From Arachis hypogaea (Eukaryota > Streptophyta > Magnoliopsida > Fabales > Fabaceae): a stretch of DNA of 64,000 bases. Numbering within the stretch: position 1 is the stretch's first letter; each line of letters begins with the position of its first letter. Position numbers and translations under genes: made by a program. This document shows positions 46,164-57,646 of the stretch, in pieces. The stretch is from contig NC_092041.1 in NCBI RefSeq assembly GCF_003086295.3, positions 94,451,827 through 94,515,826 on the forward strand, in the 5' to 3' direction. The notes under the pieces were generated by a model. That model was not told the origin of the DNA. It saw only the letters and a program-made list of their open reading frames with translations, and searched no databases.

Positions 46164-46800
46164 GTTACCTTATGTTGCTAGGCAAGGGGACATAGGTCAG
46201 TATAGCTGGGGGTCTGCTGCATTATCATGGCTATACAGGTGCCGTGTGGCGAACAGAAATGTCGTCAAGTTAGTCGGTCCACTGCAGCTCCTCGAGTCAT
46301 GGATCTTCTAGAGGTTCCGTGGTTTCCGTCCAGATGGATTTGATGTCTTCCATTGGCCGTTGGCATCAAGGTACTCTCCCTTTAGTTATGCATCCTCTTT
46401 TCAATAATTCATCAGTTTACTTTATAATTAATTAAATGTTGTGGTTTTCAGATGGTCAGGTTATCAGCTGATGTTGAACGATAAAGGACTCGTGTTGTGC
46501 ATTGGAGGCTTAGTATAGATTTACTCCATCCCGGGGATGTGAGTATTTATGGTTTCGGTGGGTCACACTTTCTTTGACGAGATCAACATGATCATGCAGG
46601 AGGATGAGCTGGCTAGACGCAGATCTCTGGTAATTGGATCCCAGACTCGGGTTGATATGGACCTAAATGAGCCTCCTTCTGGACCTATGGATGACAAATT
46701 CGCGTTGGGTGGGACACCCCTCTCGGCATTCGCAGGACCTATTACATCACAGTCCGGTCTATGCATATCGCAGGCTGGCACACTAGATGAGGTGCCCTAG
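46164..46800 (+). pseudogene. PMD gene of the MULE, 3' part
   Basis: The frame continues across the insertion with PYVARQGDIGQYSWGSAALS, WLYRCRVANRNVVKL and FRPDGFDVFHWPLASR, strings characteristic of MULE-borne PMD proteins. A Trp codon has become TAG at about 46309. A donor (AG|GTACTC) near 46371 and an acceptor near 46450 bound an intron. The last exon region encodes DMDLNEPPSGPMDD and ends at a TAG at 46798. Confidence 0.82.
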
Positions 46801-47353
46801 TGACGGAGACGGTGATGGTGATAAAGATGAGGTCTCTTTGGCACAGAGAGTCAGGCGGGTCAGGCGTCCTCGATGCTGCTTCACTGGATCGCACCTCTTC
46901 TAAGGTTTGAGCAGCGAGTATTTAGTATCATGTTGTGTATTTCATGTTTAATTATGGAATCCATGGAGATGTGCATTCCATGTTGTGTATTCTATCTTTT
47001 ATGTATTCCATGTTGCGTATTTCATTTTTAGTTATGTATGCCGAGTAGTTATATATTTCAGTTCTTTGTTATGTTATGTTGTCTATTACGACAGATTTTT
47101 CTTGATGTTCTTTACTGCACATTATACGATGCATCCTTAGTAAAATACGAGTCCATAAGCAGTGAATCGAAATGCCCAAATAAACCAAAATTAACAAGAA
47201 TCATCACTGGTACAATACTATTAACATTGTATAAACACAAGGCATGATGACTTTAAATTAAACAACACAATCAACAATAACGATAAAATAAACCATACAA
47301 CGGAAACTAACGTTGAACTCAAAGATAACATCATACAATAAATAGCCTAAACA
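46801..47353. other. Region between the convergent PMD and transposase genes
   Basis: A short tail of PMD-like sequence (46801-46900) is followed by repeated catgttgtgtattcc strings (46930-47035) and A/T-rich DNA. No gene seen. The two genes converge here, so shared terminators are expected. Confidence 0.5.
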
Positions 47354-49423
47354 CTACACATTACTAGCAGATGCAAAACTGATGGTCACTCCTCTCTGGG
47401 GACAATTCCTACCTGTGTGGCCGAGCTGTCTGCAAAGTCCACATCTCTTAGGCCAGTTTGAGTCAGCCTCGTCCATGGTAGTCCAGATCCTGGTGATCCT
47501 AGGGCGCCCCTCAGACGCATGTTTCTTGGCCGGATCAGGTATGATGGTCAGACCATCATTCGGCTGCCAAAACCCCTTCAAAATTGGAGGTGTGAATCCC
47601 ATCCGATAAACATCAAACACGGAGCTAAAGCGATACACCTCGTGGACATAGGTGGACCAGCTTAAGCGTGCATATGCACAGCATGCCAAGGCATGCCGAC
47701 ATGGATAATGAAGTTTCCAGAAATAGCTGCAATCACATATCTGGTCCGTGAGGGATACTCTGTATGAGCCTAGTGAAAAGTTTCCTATCGGAGTGGTCTC
47801 AGCCACAGTAAACTCTGAGTTGTCCCTGTCATACAAAGTCACGGTGAAATATCTTGAGGCTTCAAATTTGCCTCGATCGCCTTAATTAGATGCTGACTAA
47901 ACTGCTCTCCGGTTTCTAACTGTGCCTTAGCCTCTCTGTCTTTCCAAACGAATAGTTTGGCCAATCTCTCATAAGTGGCCTTCACCAATGCACATACTGG
48001 AACGTTCCTCACACCCTTTAGTATCGAGTTCACACACTCAGAGATATTCATATTCATGTGCGTGAAACTCCAACATTTGTCCTGATGCTAAGTCCAATGT
48101 GCGTAGTCAATTCAATTAGCCTAGTCGCACATAGCAAGATCAAAGGCATGGAAGATGTCAAACCAGTAGTGAAACTCGAGCTCGGTCTTGAAATAAGCAT
48201 CATTCACTAATAACCTCCATGCATCCTTGCCCTTGAAACTCAAGGCGAAATTCGCCGCCACGTGACGGATGCAAAACGCCCTATATGCAGTAGGCGGAAG
48301 GCAGCCACCGTCAGGAGCATCCAATGCAGCCTTTATCCCGTTGTGGCTATCTGATATGATTAGTATACCCGGCTGAGGCGTCACATGTTGCCGAAGGTGA
48401 GATACAAAGAATGACCACGACTTTGCATTATCACCACCCACAAGTGCAAATGCAATAAGAATGATGTCGGAGTTGACGTCCTGTGCAATCGCGACAAGCA
48501 ATGTACCACCATATTTGCCGTACAGGTGGGTACCGTCCACACTGACCAACGGCTTGAAATGTCAAAATGCCTTTATACATGGTGAAAATGTCCAAAAAAA
48601 GCCAATGGAAATAAGTTGTAGAGTCATCCACCTGCCCACCAACCCGAACAGGACTCGTCTTCAACACAGCTACACTACCTGGCATCGTGATCTGCACTCC
48701 CAATATCCATCGTGGCAAGTCATTATATGAATCTTCCCAATCTCTGTAAATCTGAGTCGTGGACTTCTGTTTAGCCATCCAAACCCTCCTGTAGGTCGGT
48801 CTAAACCCGAAGTGTGCCTCTGTGGCATTCTGTAGTACCTTGATCGAGACAGCAGCATCAGCTCTAATCATGGGCAGTATGAAGGCCGATATGACATGAT
48901 AATCAAGCTTCCTGTGATCACTAGATATCGATGTGGCTAGACAAGTGTGAGGACCATTGTATCGTTTTACCTCCTAAATGCATTTGCGCTGGTGGAGGCT
49001 AACCCGAATGAGCCATGCGCACCCGCTGCCGAACTCCTTGCACTTGCCATAGTACTTGTGACAATCAGATTCCAATACCTTGTACTTAACCCCATGACGA
49101 ATGCTATAAGTCTTCATGCTTAACACGACTTCCTCTATATCTTAAGACTGCAAACTAACTTGAAATTCAGATACAACTCCTGTATTCTGTGTATCTCTTG
49201 CCCCGAAGCCAACGGGTACACGCAGATCCCCTGAGGTGCCATGGCATCCAAGTCCAGAGCTTAGAAGTGCGGGTGGTACTGATTTGTACCTGAACTAGAT
49301 GCTCCCCCACCCACAACTAGAGTCGTCCGTGGTGTCTCATAGTCACTATCATCAGCTATCATGGTGGGCTCCACATCATCATCATCATCATCATGTGGTG
49401 CATCCTCAACTCCATCGAGTACT

Positions 49424-49428
49424 CCAAC
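49424..49428. repeat. Target-site duplication ccaac (left copy)
   Basis: ccaac also occurs at 52044-52048, directly after the solo LTR. Confidence 0.92.
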
Positions 49429-49732
49429 TGTAACACCCTACCACACAGAGCCTTATGCTTAAGTCGTAAAGCAGAGGTGGCGAGGTATTACGACTTCTAA
49501 AAAAAATAAAATACATACTTATAGTAGTAGAAAGAAGATAATAGACTAGGAGCCTTGAAAAATAGGTAAAACAAAACCGCAAAATGAAAAGCGCCACGCT
49601 TCGGAAGCGGAATAACTTGCGTGTGAGTCAAACTATAACTATCAAACGTAAGATAATAAAAGTATGAATAGAAAGCCAAAGGTACAAAATAACAAGCTCC
49701 GCACTCAGTCCGCGAAGTCAAGGCTGGCTGGA

Positions 49733-49734
<2 letters not shown>

Positions 49735-49815
<81 letters not shown>
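49735..49815. repeat. (TA)n microsatellite
   Basis: About 40 TA units inside the solo LTR. The Tyr/Ile repeat frames on both strands are artefacts of it. Confidence 0.97.
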
Positions 49816-49820
<5 letters not shown>

Positions 49821-50560
49821 GTATATATACATATCCAAAACCCAAAATGTACATAAACAAAATCCTGCCTCTCCATAAACCTCTAGGAGGATAAAAAAGA
49901 ATAAGTTATGCAGAGAGAAAGCTAAGTACGTGTATATACATCACTACACACCAAAATAACCAGTAACCACTTCGCTTCAGGTGTCCAGACGCCTAATGAG
50001 ATACCTTTCAACCTGCATCTGAAAAACAACAACATAGTATGGAATGAGAACCGGAGGTTTTTAGTATGGTAAAGGTGCCCGCATAGTTAATATAAAAGGT
50101 TTCGGAAAAGTCAGAGGCATTCCTAGAACTCTGACACTCAAAATCATCCTTAAATAAAATAAACTAAACCAAAAGTTAGGTAAGTTATCTAACGTATTCT
50201 AGTTCTGAATATAACTTTAACTTAATACTTCACTTTCTGTCGCCTCCAATCCTCCGAATCACTGGTGGAACAACCCTCTCCCCTCACACCTTCGTCAAGA
50301 GGGATTTCTCAGAAAACATACACATACAGTTCAAGCAAGAAAAACACAGATAGAAAAGCATTTACAGCAAGTAGAACAAGTAGCGGATAAGCAGAATTAA
50401 ACAGCTAAGCAAACCAAAACAATGCACACTCAAGCAAACAAACAAATGCATATGATGTATGCCTGTCCTATGGCTGATGAGTCTCATCTGTCGGTTATAC
50501 AGCCAACCCGACAAGTCCTGGTAGTTAACCATTGGGCAGTCCCTCTGTGTGTGCATCCCC

Positions 50561-50725
50561 AAGCTCAATAATATTCCATGGAGTCAAACTCCAAGCTCAA
50601 ATATAATATTCCATGGAGTCACACTCCAAGCTCAATAGTATAGTATTACATGGAGTTAAACTCCAAGCTCAATAATATAGTATTCCGTGGAGTCGAACTC
50701 CAAGCTCAATAATATTCAATATTCA
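50561..50725. repeat. Tandem repeat of about 40 bp, four to five copies
   Basis: The unit aatattccatggagtcaaac, followed by tccaagctcaat, recurs with small changes. Each unit holds the inverted pair ggagt..actcc, so a single strand could fold into repeated hairpins. Confidence 0.88.
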
Positions 50726-51586
50726 TATTTATGTGCATGCCCATGGGGGAATCCGGGGAGTTAAAGTGCCCGGTCACATCTTGCGACAGAGGGTCAACAA
50801 ATAGTCTCAAATACACAAGCCACCTAATAATCTCTTTCCCTTTTAAAATAACACTTCAAATCCAAACTTCAATTCTTATAGAAATTTTGGCAATATCTCT
50901 TCTAAGACTCAAATTTCTGCCACCCTTCAAAGGTCCCAACTATTAAACCAAACACCTCTCAATCCTTCAAATCATTTCCAGTAACAAATTATTTCAAAAT
51001 CAAACAAATACTAATATTAAATCTTTTTCCAAAATCAATCAACTTCAACAGCAAATTATTAACAACAGCTGAACAACATATTCTATTCCATATACACAAT
51101 CCATCAATTATACATTCAGTCCATTCCTATCTTAAGGTCTTCTAGCCTGAGTTTTCACGTGACATTAAATGTTAACTACGAGAAACCAAAACTATACCTT
51201 CGTACGTAATCAAAATATTCAAAGTTCTGGAAAAGTTTTCTGACCGAGCTATTGAAGAAGAAAACGTCCAGAATCGTCTTTGCTTCCTAAAACTCCCGTT
51301 GGCCAAATCCAAAAGAAAAAGGAGCTACGTCATTGTCAATTTTCACTAATCAAAAATGGTGCCAACGTGTAGAGGAGGAGGTTACGAATACTTTCACCGG
51401 ATTAAATTCTTTATTGGAGTTACAGATTGCAAGAAATCGAAGCCAAAAGTTTGGTGGGATTTACAGTTTGTTACGTTCTTCTCTCTCCCATTTTCTTTTT
51501 TTTTTTCTCTCCCGCATATGCTCATCATATACATATATATGCATGCTTAATTAATAAGCTGTTAAGCCGCATTTGGCTTTCTATTT

Positions 51587-51587
<1 letters not shown>

Positions 51588-51637
<50 letters not shown>

Positions 51638-51902
51638 ATGATAATGATAATATATATCTAATTTAATGAGAAATGTAAACTGCCTTTGATTTCCATGCTT
51701 CATAATTAATAATAGTAGCGATCGTACTAGAAATAGTAATATCATGTAATAATAATAATAATAAACTTAATAATAGTAATAATAATAGTAATGCAATGAA
51801 TATAATATATATAAACCTATAATGCAATTTAATACTTACTGTAATTATATACATTGTTAATAATAATAATAATAATAATAATAAAAATAATAATAATAAT
51901 AA
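51588..51902. repeat. (TA)n and AAT-rich microsatellites
   Basis: A TA tract (51588-51632), then aataataat runs (51750-51790 and 51855-51902), near the right end of the solo LTR. Confidence 0.9.
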
Positions 51903-52689
51903 TAGTATGAATTTGATTAAATTAAAAATATTAGTTCAATTATTGATAATAAAAATAATTTTTCTAAAAATAAAGAATTCTAATTTTATAAAATAAATTA
52001 TAACTTATTTATATTTATATTTTTAAAATTGAGGGTCACTACACCAACCTCTCCAAAAACCAAGACCATCGTAGGAGAATCGGGCGTTGCGATTGCAACC
52101 TCCTCCAACGGTCCAGCCTCACCAACTCCTGGATCACCACTGCGGTTCAGATTAAATGCAAACGAAGGAGAAGCAACTAAAATTGCCTTGGCACAACTGA
52201 CGAGGAACGAACAAGCATGTAATTAGAACATGCTGGATGTCTTGAGATGGGAAGATTCCGATTCGAACCTCCAAAACTAGATACTACATCCAAAAGCTTT
52301 GCCAACAGCTCTGGAGTCCTCACTTCGGAAAACTGACGGCGATAATGGAACAGAACTTGCAAATTTTCGTCACAGCTAATAACGAATGAATCATACTTCA
52401 CATCATCGTGTAACACAAAAATCGGAATTCTATAGAACAACGTCTCCACCCATTCCACGATGTGCAGACCTAGTTTCTAGAGTATAGTATTCTTAAACTC
52501 AGAAAAACTTGTCAAAGGTTTGAAAAAACACTCAACGAGTCCTTATCAGTAAACTTAATTTATGATCGCATTTTTTTTCTTAATGGACCTTCTATAGTGC
52601 ACAAGAGGTAAAAAACTCTCATTACTAGCCATTATGAATCTCACTATTGCGAAAATTTCACGTTAAGCTCGTTTTTATATACACTAGTA

Positions 52690-52940
52690 TTCTATAAATC
52701 GAATTAAGTGTCTTTGAATTAATCATATAGTACGATACATAGTAAATTGAAGCTAATGGTTTCGATTTACCATAAGCTACGTATCATTATAGATCGACTT
52801 CAATGGATTCGATTTACCTAGTAGGTATAAATCGACTCCATTTGCTTTGATTTAGCAAGGACAACATAATTCGGAGCCATTAGCTTCGATTTACACGTGA
52901 ATCAGAATTTGCATGTAATTCGAATTCTGTGAATTTGATT
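52690..52940. repeat. Right subterminal array of TCGATTTA motifs (inner part)
   Basis: About nine copies of ttcgattta/taaatcgaa and close variants. Read on the minus strand, the segment agtaaatcaaattcacagaa onward lines up with the left subterminal region after 34565. The organelle DNA at 52947 therefore separates it from the outer terminal repeat. Confidence 0.8.
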
Positions 52941-52946
52941 TACTCT

Positions 52947-53394
52947 CTTGCTCCCGTCGGGATAAATTTGACCCCTCCCCCTGTTCCCGCCTACATATAT
53001 TGGATATTTTAAGAAGTGAACATCTCTCTCAGTAGCGGGATTAGGGAAAAGGATAGGAAAGGTGATTTCACTATATTTCTGGCCGGGAACAGGACCTACC
53101 ACAAGAATGTTTTTTTTTTGTGGGACGATAGCTTTGAAAAGAGAGATTACCCAGCTTTTCTTTAATCTCGGGTGAAATACGATCGGGGGGGCCAATTCAA
53201 AGCCCTCCGGTAAAATAAGAACAGCCCCGACATTCAAAGCCCCCTTTTTACCATTACCAAGAACTTGTTTGATTTGCATATCATAAGGAATTCGAACAAC
53301 CGCTTCAAATACAGTATCGGGAAGTACCGTTTGTGGAACTTCAATATCCACGGGCTTATTAGCCAAATGGCAATTGGCACATACAATACGACCT
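52947..53394 (-). pseudogene. petA: petA fragment (cytochrome f, internal part)
   Basis: Cytochrome f is the c-type haem subunit of the plastid cytochrome b6f complex. The fragment starts at [13 protein letters not shown], including the haem-binding CANCH, and runs to GQIYPDGSK, roughly the first half of the mature protein. A 1-base loss in a C-run (about 53190) shifts the frame, and an extra base in an A-run (about 53110-53120) restores it. The segment between therefore reads wrongly. Signal peptide, start codon and membrane anchor are absent. Not functional. Confidence 0.95.
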
Positions 53395-53433
53395 AAAATC
53401 CTCGTGTCACCAGTTCAAATCTGGTTCCTGGCA
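53395..53433 (+). pseudogene. trnF-GAA: 3' half of plastid trnF(GAA)
   Basis: aaaatcctcgtgtcaccagt, then the T-arm ttcaaat and acceptor strand tcctggca, match plastid tRNA-Phe from within the anticodon loop to its 3' end. The 5' half is missing and replaced by petA. Confidence 0.9.
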
Positions 53434-54246
53434 CATGATGAATTTGTATGAGTATCTTTTATCCATAATCTATATTCATTAAAATGAAATAGGAATATGG
53501 ATTGTGAATAATAGATACGTATTCTTTTTTATCGGATGTTGATACATATTAATTTATCCATCTAGGTGTTTGGAGATGCTTACTAGATGAGTAAAGAATA
53601 GGTGTATGTTCCCGGTATATGTTTATGTCTATAACATTAAATTAAATAGAATATGTAAAAAAGTGAACCCCCCTTTTTTTGTGGGGGGCTCCCAAAAGAA
53701 TATTAATAGTTCAATAATATTCGAATGGTTACATTAAATGGTTGAAAGATAAAAAAGTCTCGTCTTGGAAAGTTCAAGGGTGGGAATAGTAAAAAAAAAT
53801 CTCGGATACATTACAAAGAGAATCGGACCTTTGTATTTTCCTTTGATATTTCATTTCTATTTTCTACATCTCCTTTGCTTTCATGTTACTTTCTTTTTCG
53901 CGGCAATATAATAGAATAGATATTGATGTGAACGTTACATAGTTGATGATGCAGAACTTTTTCAGTTCATCCTATTGGCTTGGCTCATACGAAAAAAGTA
54001 TTGTTCAAAATTTACAATCTCAATGAATCCTTACCCAAATCTTTTTTGCAATACCCACCCACAATATTATTGTGAATTTTGTTATCTATCCAATCCCTAT
54101 ATGGGAATGGGACTTCCATTATTCTTTTATTCTGGCTGATTGAACTTCAATTATTTTTTTGGTCTCTAAGAGAATGAATGGATATTCCTTGAATATTTTT
54201 CTTTTTGGTTGTCGAAATGCCAGATTTGTTTTTGTATTTTTATCAT
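53434..54246. other. Plastid trnF-ndhJ intergenic spacer
   Basis: A/T-rich DNA in the position and orientation expected for the trnF-ndhJ spacer of plastid genomes (trnF rightwards, ndhJ leftwards). No gene of its own. Confidence 0.7.
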
Positions 54247-54597
54247 TTAGTAAGCATCTTGTATTTCATAAAAATTGGGGGAGATATAATCTTTACGCAA
54301 AGGCCATCCTATCCAATTTTCGGGCATTAAAATACGTTTCAGACGCGGATGATTTTCATAAGAGATTCCTAACATATCATAAGATTCCCTCTCTTGAAAA
54401 TTCGCACTTTTCCAAACCCAGAAAATAGAAGGAATTCGGGGATTTTTCCTTGGTACATATACTTTTATGCATATCTCTTCCGGTTGATCTATCCTAGATT
54501 CTATTCTTGTAAGATGATACACACTAGCTAACAGTCCTCCTGGTGCTACATCATAGGCACATTGGGAACGTAGATAATTGTAACCATATACATATAA
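54247..54597 (-). pseudogene. ndhJ: ndhJ fragment (plastid NDH complex subunit J), 5'-truncated
   Basis: The frame from [20 protein letters not shown] through [20 protein letters not shown] to FYEIQDAY matches the C-terminal three quarters of NdhJ, a peripheral subunit of the thylakoid NAD(P)H dehydrogenase-like complex. Homology ends abruptly at 54597. The upstream codons in the same frame (to 54675) are unrelated sequence. Without its N-terminus and plastid promoter it is a nuclear relic. Confidence 0.95.
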
Positions 54598-54832
54598 GAT
54601 GGGCTTGTTGTCTTGTACTTTGAAAGGGACATTATTTAGACTACTACTGGCGCTTCCAATTAGGATACATAACATTCTCTCTTAGGGGGAAGGTTGACTT
54701 AGCCTCTCCCATCATGACTTTCATTCATTAAGCCAGAAGAGTTCCAGTAGCTAGGAAAGTAGGCTAGGCTCTAAGGTTGTCGAGGTTCTGGGGCAAGCTC
54801 TTTAGCCCTCCTATCCGAGCAGTTAGTTTAGC
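54598..54832. other. Unassigned end of the organelle insertion
   Basis: G/C-richer than its surroundings, with phrases such as ggaaggttgacttagcctct. It has no open frame of note. It resembles plant mitochondrial intergenic DNA in style only; no gene identifies it. Confidence 0.4.
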
Positions 54833-54938
54833 AATTCGATTTATATAGAATGCAAATTGGAACTTTGACGTAGCCTTTTATAATTTGGGGATCCACATAA
54901 TTTTGCCAACCATTTGGATTATTTACGTGTTTTGTCCT
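54833..54938 (-). repeat. Right terminal inverted repeat of the MULE
   Basis: Reverse complement of 34431-34537 with scattered changes. Bounded by aattgttgt at 54939-54947. Confidence 0.85.
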
Positions 54939-54947
54939 AATTGTTGT

Positions 54948-56108
54948 CTATTTTTTTGTTAATGACTATTTTACCCCTAGTTTCATAATTAATTATCATT
55001 AGTCTTATCTTTTATCAAATTTATTAATTTGCTCCTTATGTCTCCAGATTTACTATTTTATCTTAAAATACTTTTCTTAATTATGATTTTACCCCTTTTT
55101 AGCTTAATTTACTATTTTATCCCTAATTTTTCATTCTTGTTTTATTATTTTTACACTTTTACTCCTGAATTTTACTAAATTTGTTTATGTCAAAATTTTA
55201 TTTTAATTACATTTTTTTGAATTTTTTATATAATTATATTTTTAGACCAAATCTTTTATATATTTACATTTTTAACCCTAGTTCTCTATGTTCACACTTT
55301 TGAGATTTATATTTTATTATTTATACTTTTAATTTACTTTTTACTCTTATTTACATATTTAACCCTAAAAGTACATCATACGTTTTTTCTAGGAGTAAAA
55401 TCTTGTTTTAATAAATCTATTTGTCTCTTTTCTTCAATTTTTTAATCTTTCATCTTTTAATCTTTCTTAACTTCACTTTTATGATTCTTTTGCTCATTTA
55501 CAACTTTTATAAAATTACCATCTTAGTCCAAGAGCTTTAAACTTTCGGCCATACATACATTCATGTATATATTCATCAAAATTTCATATCAAGCATCATA
55601 TCATTCTTTCATTAAGCTGTCATCATTTATACATCATTCAAGACAACCAAAAATCATCGAATCACCACCAAATCATCATCAAGATCAATCGGCCAAAGGG
55701 TTGCAAAAATGAGAATTCTATCTAATCCTAACTCTTACTTCCTCTTCAAACCACTCCTTAAGATTTTTTAGCACAAAAAATCACTTAAATAACAACACCA
55801 CATCAATTAATGGAAACTATAGCCTTATGGCCGAACCATCAAGAGAGGAAAAAGAGAGATTTCTCATCCTTTTGAGCTTGAATTTTGGCTAGCTTAAAGA
55901 TTCTCCTTAAAATTCCTAAGGAAGACTTGCTAATCAACGAAAGAAGCAACAAAATCTCTTACGAAAACCTCTCCAAGAAATCGTTTGTAACGAGAATAAA
56001 TTTTAAGAGATTTTCTTTACGAACCTTAGGAGATTTCAAGTGACAAATGAAGAGGATGATGAGAGGAATGATCTTGATTCTTGTATTCTTGAGAAGTGGA
56101 GGTGTTAT
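54948..56108. other. AT-rich flank of the MULE
   Basis: Long A/T-rich DNA with recurring ttttacccct / atttttaaccct phrases that also mark the left flank. 55600-56100 looks like the end of an old LTR (catcaaatcatcatc, cggccaaag), but no boundary could be fixed. No gene. Confidence 0.45.
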
Positions 56109-57646
56109 TGATAAACTTTATTTTTAGGGTTTATCTTGTGTTGAATTTAGAGGATTTTATCAACTTTTTCCACATTTATTCACTAGAATAGCATGGTTTT
56201 GTAAATTCTCCTTTATTTGTGCTTAAGTGTGAAAACATGCTTTTTAGGTCTTAAAATAGCTAAATTTTATTCACCTTGATTCCATTCGATGCCTTGATAT
56301 GTTTGTTAAGTGATTTCAAGTTTAGAAGGCAAAGATTGGATTGAGGGAATGAAGAAAAAGCATGTAAAAATGGAGAACTCATGAAGAAATGAAGGAATCG
56401 CAAAGTTGTCAATCCTGACCTCTTCACACTTAATCGATCATAACTTGAGCTACAGAGGTCCAAATGAGGCAGTTTCAATTGCGTTGGAAAGCTAACATCC
56501 GGGACTTCAAAATGATATAAAATTTTTTATAGTTGCTTGGCATTTATGGATGCATACGCGTCGTTCTATTCGCACGCGTCGCATGATCAGCGTGGGCCAT
56601 TTTGAGCAACTCGTGGCCAGCGATTTCTAGCTCATTTTGGGCCCAATCCAACTCATTTCTGATGCTATTGAACCCAAGGATTGAAGGGGGATGAACCAAG
56701 TAGTCATAGTTTAGTTTTTATCATAGTTTAGATGTAGAATTATAGGGAGAGGGGCTCTCTCCTCTCTTTAGATTAGGGTTCTTAGTTTTCTTCTTTTTAG
56801 ATCTAGATTTCATTCCTCCTTTGCTTTAATTTTCCTTTTACTTTTACTTGTTCTAGTATTTTATTTCTTGTTAATTCCTTTACCTTGTCAATTTTAGTTT
56901 ATGAACTCTCTTGTTGATCTCTATTTCTTTTCAATGCAATTTATTATTTCTATGTCTTTTTATATTTGTTTTAGTTTTCTATTGTTGATTTCTTACTTTG
57001 ATTGGTTATAGCTTTTCTTTAATTCTTGCAATTTACCATGCTTTATGTTCATGCCCACTAGGTGTTTGATGAAATGTCTCTTTTAGTTATGAGTTAGATT
57101 TTTCTCCTCTTGGCTTGGGTTGAGTAATTGGAGACTCTTGAGTTATCAAACTCTTTTGTTGATTGATAATTGGAAGTTGCTAGTTGACTTGAATGCCACG
57201 AAAGCTAGTCTTTCATTATGATTTAAGTAGGACTTGTGGACTCAAGTTGATTATATCCACTTGACTTTCCTTCATAGTTAGAGGTTAACTAAGTAGAGTA
57301 ATAATGGACAATTCTTGTCACAATTGATGATGATAATGAGGATAGGACTTCTAGTTCTCATTCCTTGCCAAGAGCTTTCTTAGTTATTAGTTTATTTTTT
57401 TGTCACTTACCTTTCTTGTCTCTTATCACAAAACCCCAAAAACATTCCTTCATAGCTAATAATAAAGCACTTCATTGTAATTCCTAGGGAGAATGACCCG
57501 GGATTAATACTCTCGATTATTTTATTGGGGTTTGTACATGTGACAAACAAATTTTTTATTGAGGAATTGTTTGTTGGTTTAGAACTATACTTGCAACGAG
57601 ATTTCAATTGAAAAATTCTTTACCGACAGACAATTTCCCTTCATTA
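56109..57646 (+). mobile_element. Solo LTR of the third LTR family
   Basis: It starts tgataaac and is similar along its length to the LTR at 61194-62705 (tagcatggttttgtaa, gtgaaaacatgctttttagg). No primer site or interior follows. The 5-mer gttat occurs at 56104-56108 and at 57647-57651, which fits a target duplication. The last bases (ttcatta) do not end in the expected CA, so the right boundary may be off by three bases. Confidence 0.8.

Larger units (their letters stand above)
49429..52043 (-). mobile_element. Solo LTR (2615 bp) in the MULE transposase gene
   Basis: Begins tgtaacaccc and ends gggtcactaca, with 5-bp duplications on both sides and no internal region. It is therefore the product of LTR-LTR recombination. 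It is related to the LTR at 10250-13756 and drawn in the same (minus) orientation by analogy. It carries two TA tracts, AAT-rich tracts and a small tandem repeat. Confidence 0.9.
47354..52632 (-). pseudogene. MURA-type MULE transposase gene, broken by a solo LTR
   Basis: Read leftwards. The N-terminus MASNESFLPLVHYRR starts at 52632 and continues with a PB1-like region (KYDSFVISCDENLQVLFHYR, 52458-52177). After the inserted LTR comes the MuDR DNA-binding region near 49050-48880. The MULE catalytic domain follows, with VDGTHLYGKYGG, ISDSHNGIKAA and CIRHVAANF (48549-48121). Then comes a SWIM zinc finger, CDCSYFWKLHYPCRHA, and a CCHC knuckle, CGLCRQLGHTGRNCP (47842-47354). Several frameshifts and stops exist, for example between 48549 and 48600 and near 48110. 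The gene is dead but the domain order is complete. Confidence 0.9.
52947..54832. mobile_element. Organelle-derived insertion (plastid-type DNA, rearranged)
   Basis: A petA fragment is joined directly to the 3' half of trnF(GAA), which is followed by the normal trnF-ndhJ spacer and a truncated ndhJ. petA and trnF are not neighbours in plastid genomes, so the insert is a chimera. The last 230 bases (54600-54832) are not plastid sequence that I recognise and have a mitochondrial look. The source may be several plastid pieces joined at insertion, or a mitochondrial region that already held plastid DNA. Confidence 0.85.
34431..54938. mobile_element. Composite Mutator-like element (MULE) with PMD gene and MURA transposase
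   Basis: Imperfect terminal inverted repeats of about 105 bp face each other at 34431-34537 and 54833-54938. Shared blocks include aataatccaaatggttg and aaaaggctacgtcaaag. Flanking 9-mers aattattgg (34422-34430) and aattgttgt (54939-54947) agree at 7 of 9 positions and fit a Mutator target duplication. Inside, a PMD gene runs rightwards and a MURA-type transposase runs leftwards. Three insertions inflate the element: 36068-46163, 49429-52043 and about 52947-54832. Without them it would be about 5.9 kb. Confidence 0.85.

Noticed and set aside
49497..49894. Tyr/Ile repeat proteins on both strands
   Set aside because: Translation of the (TA)n tract in the solo LTR.
52902..53366. Functional petA gene
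   Set aside because: Two homopolymer indels, no start codon and no C-terminal anchor; it is an organelle-derived relic.
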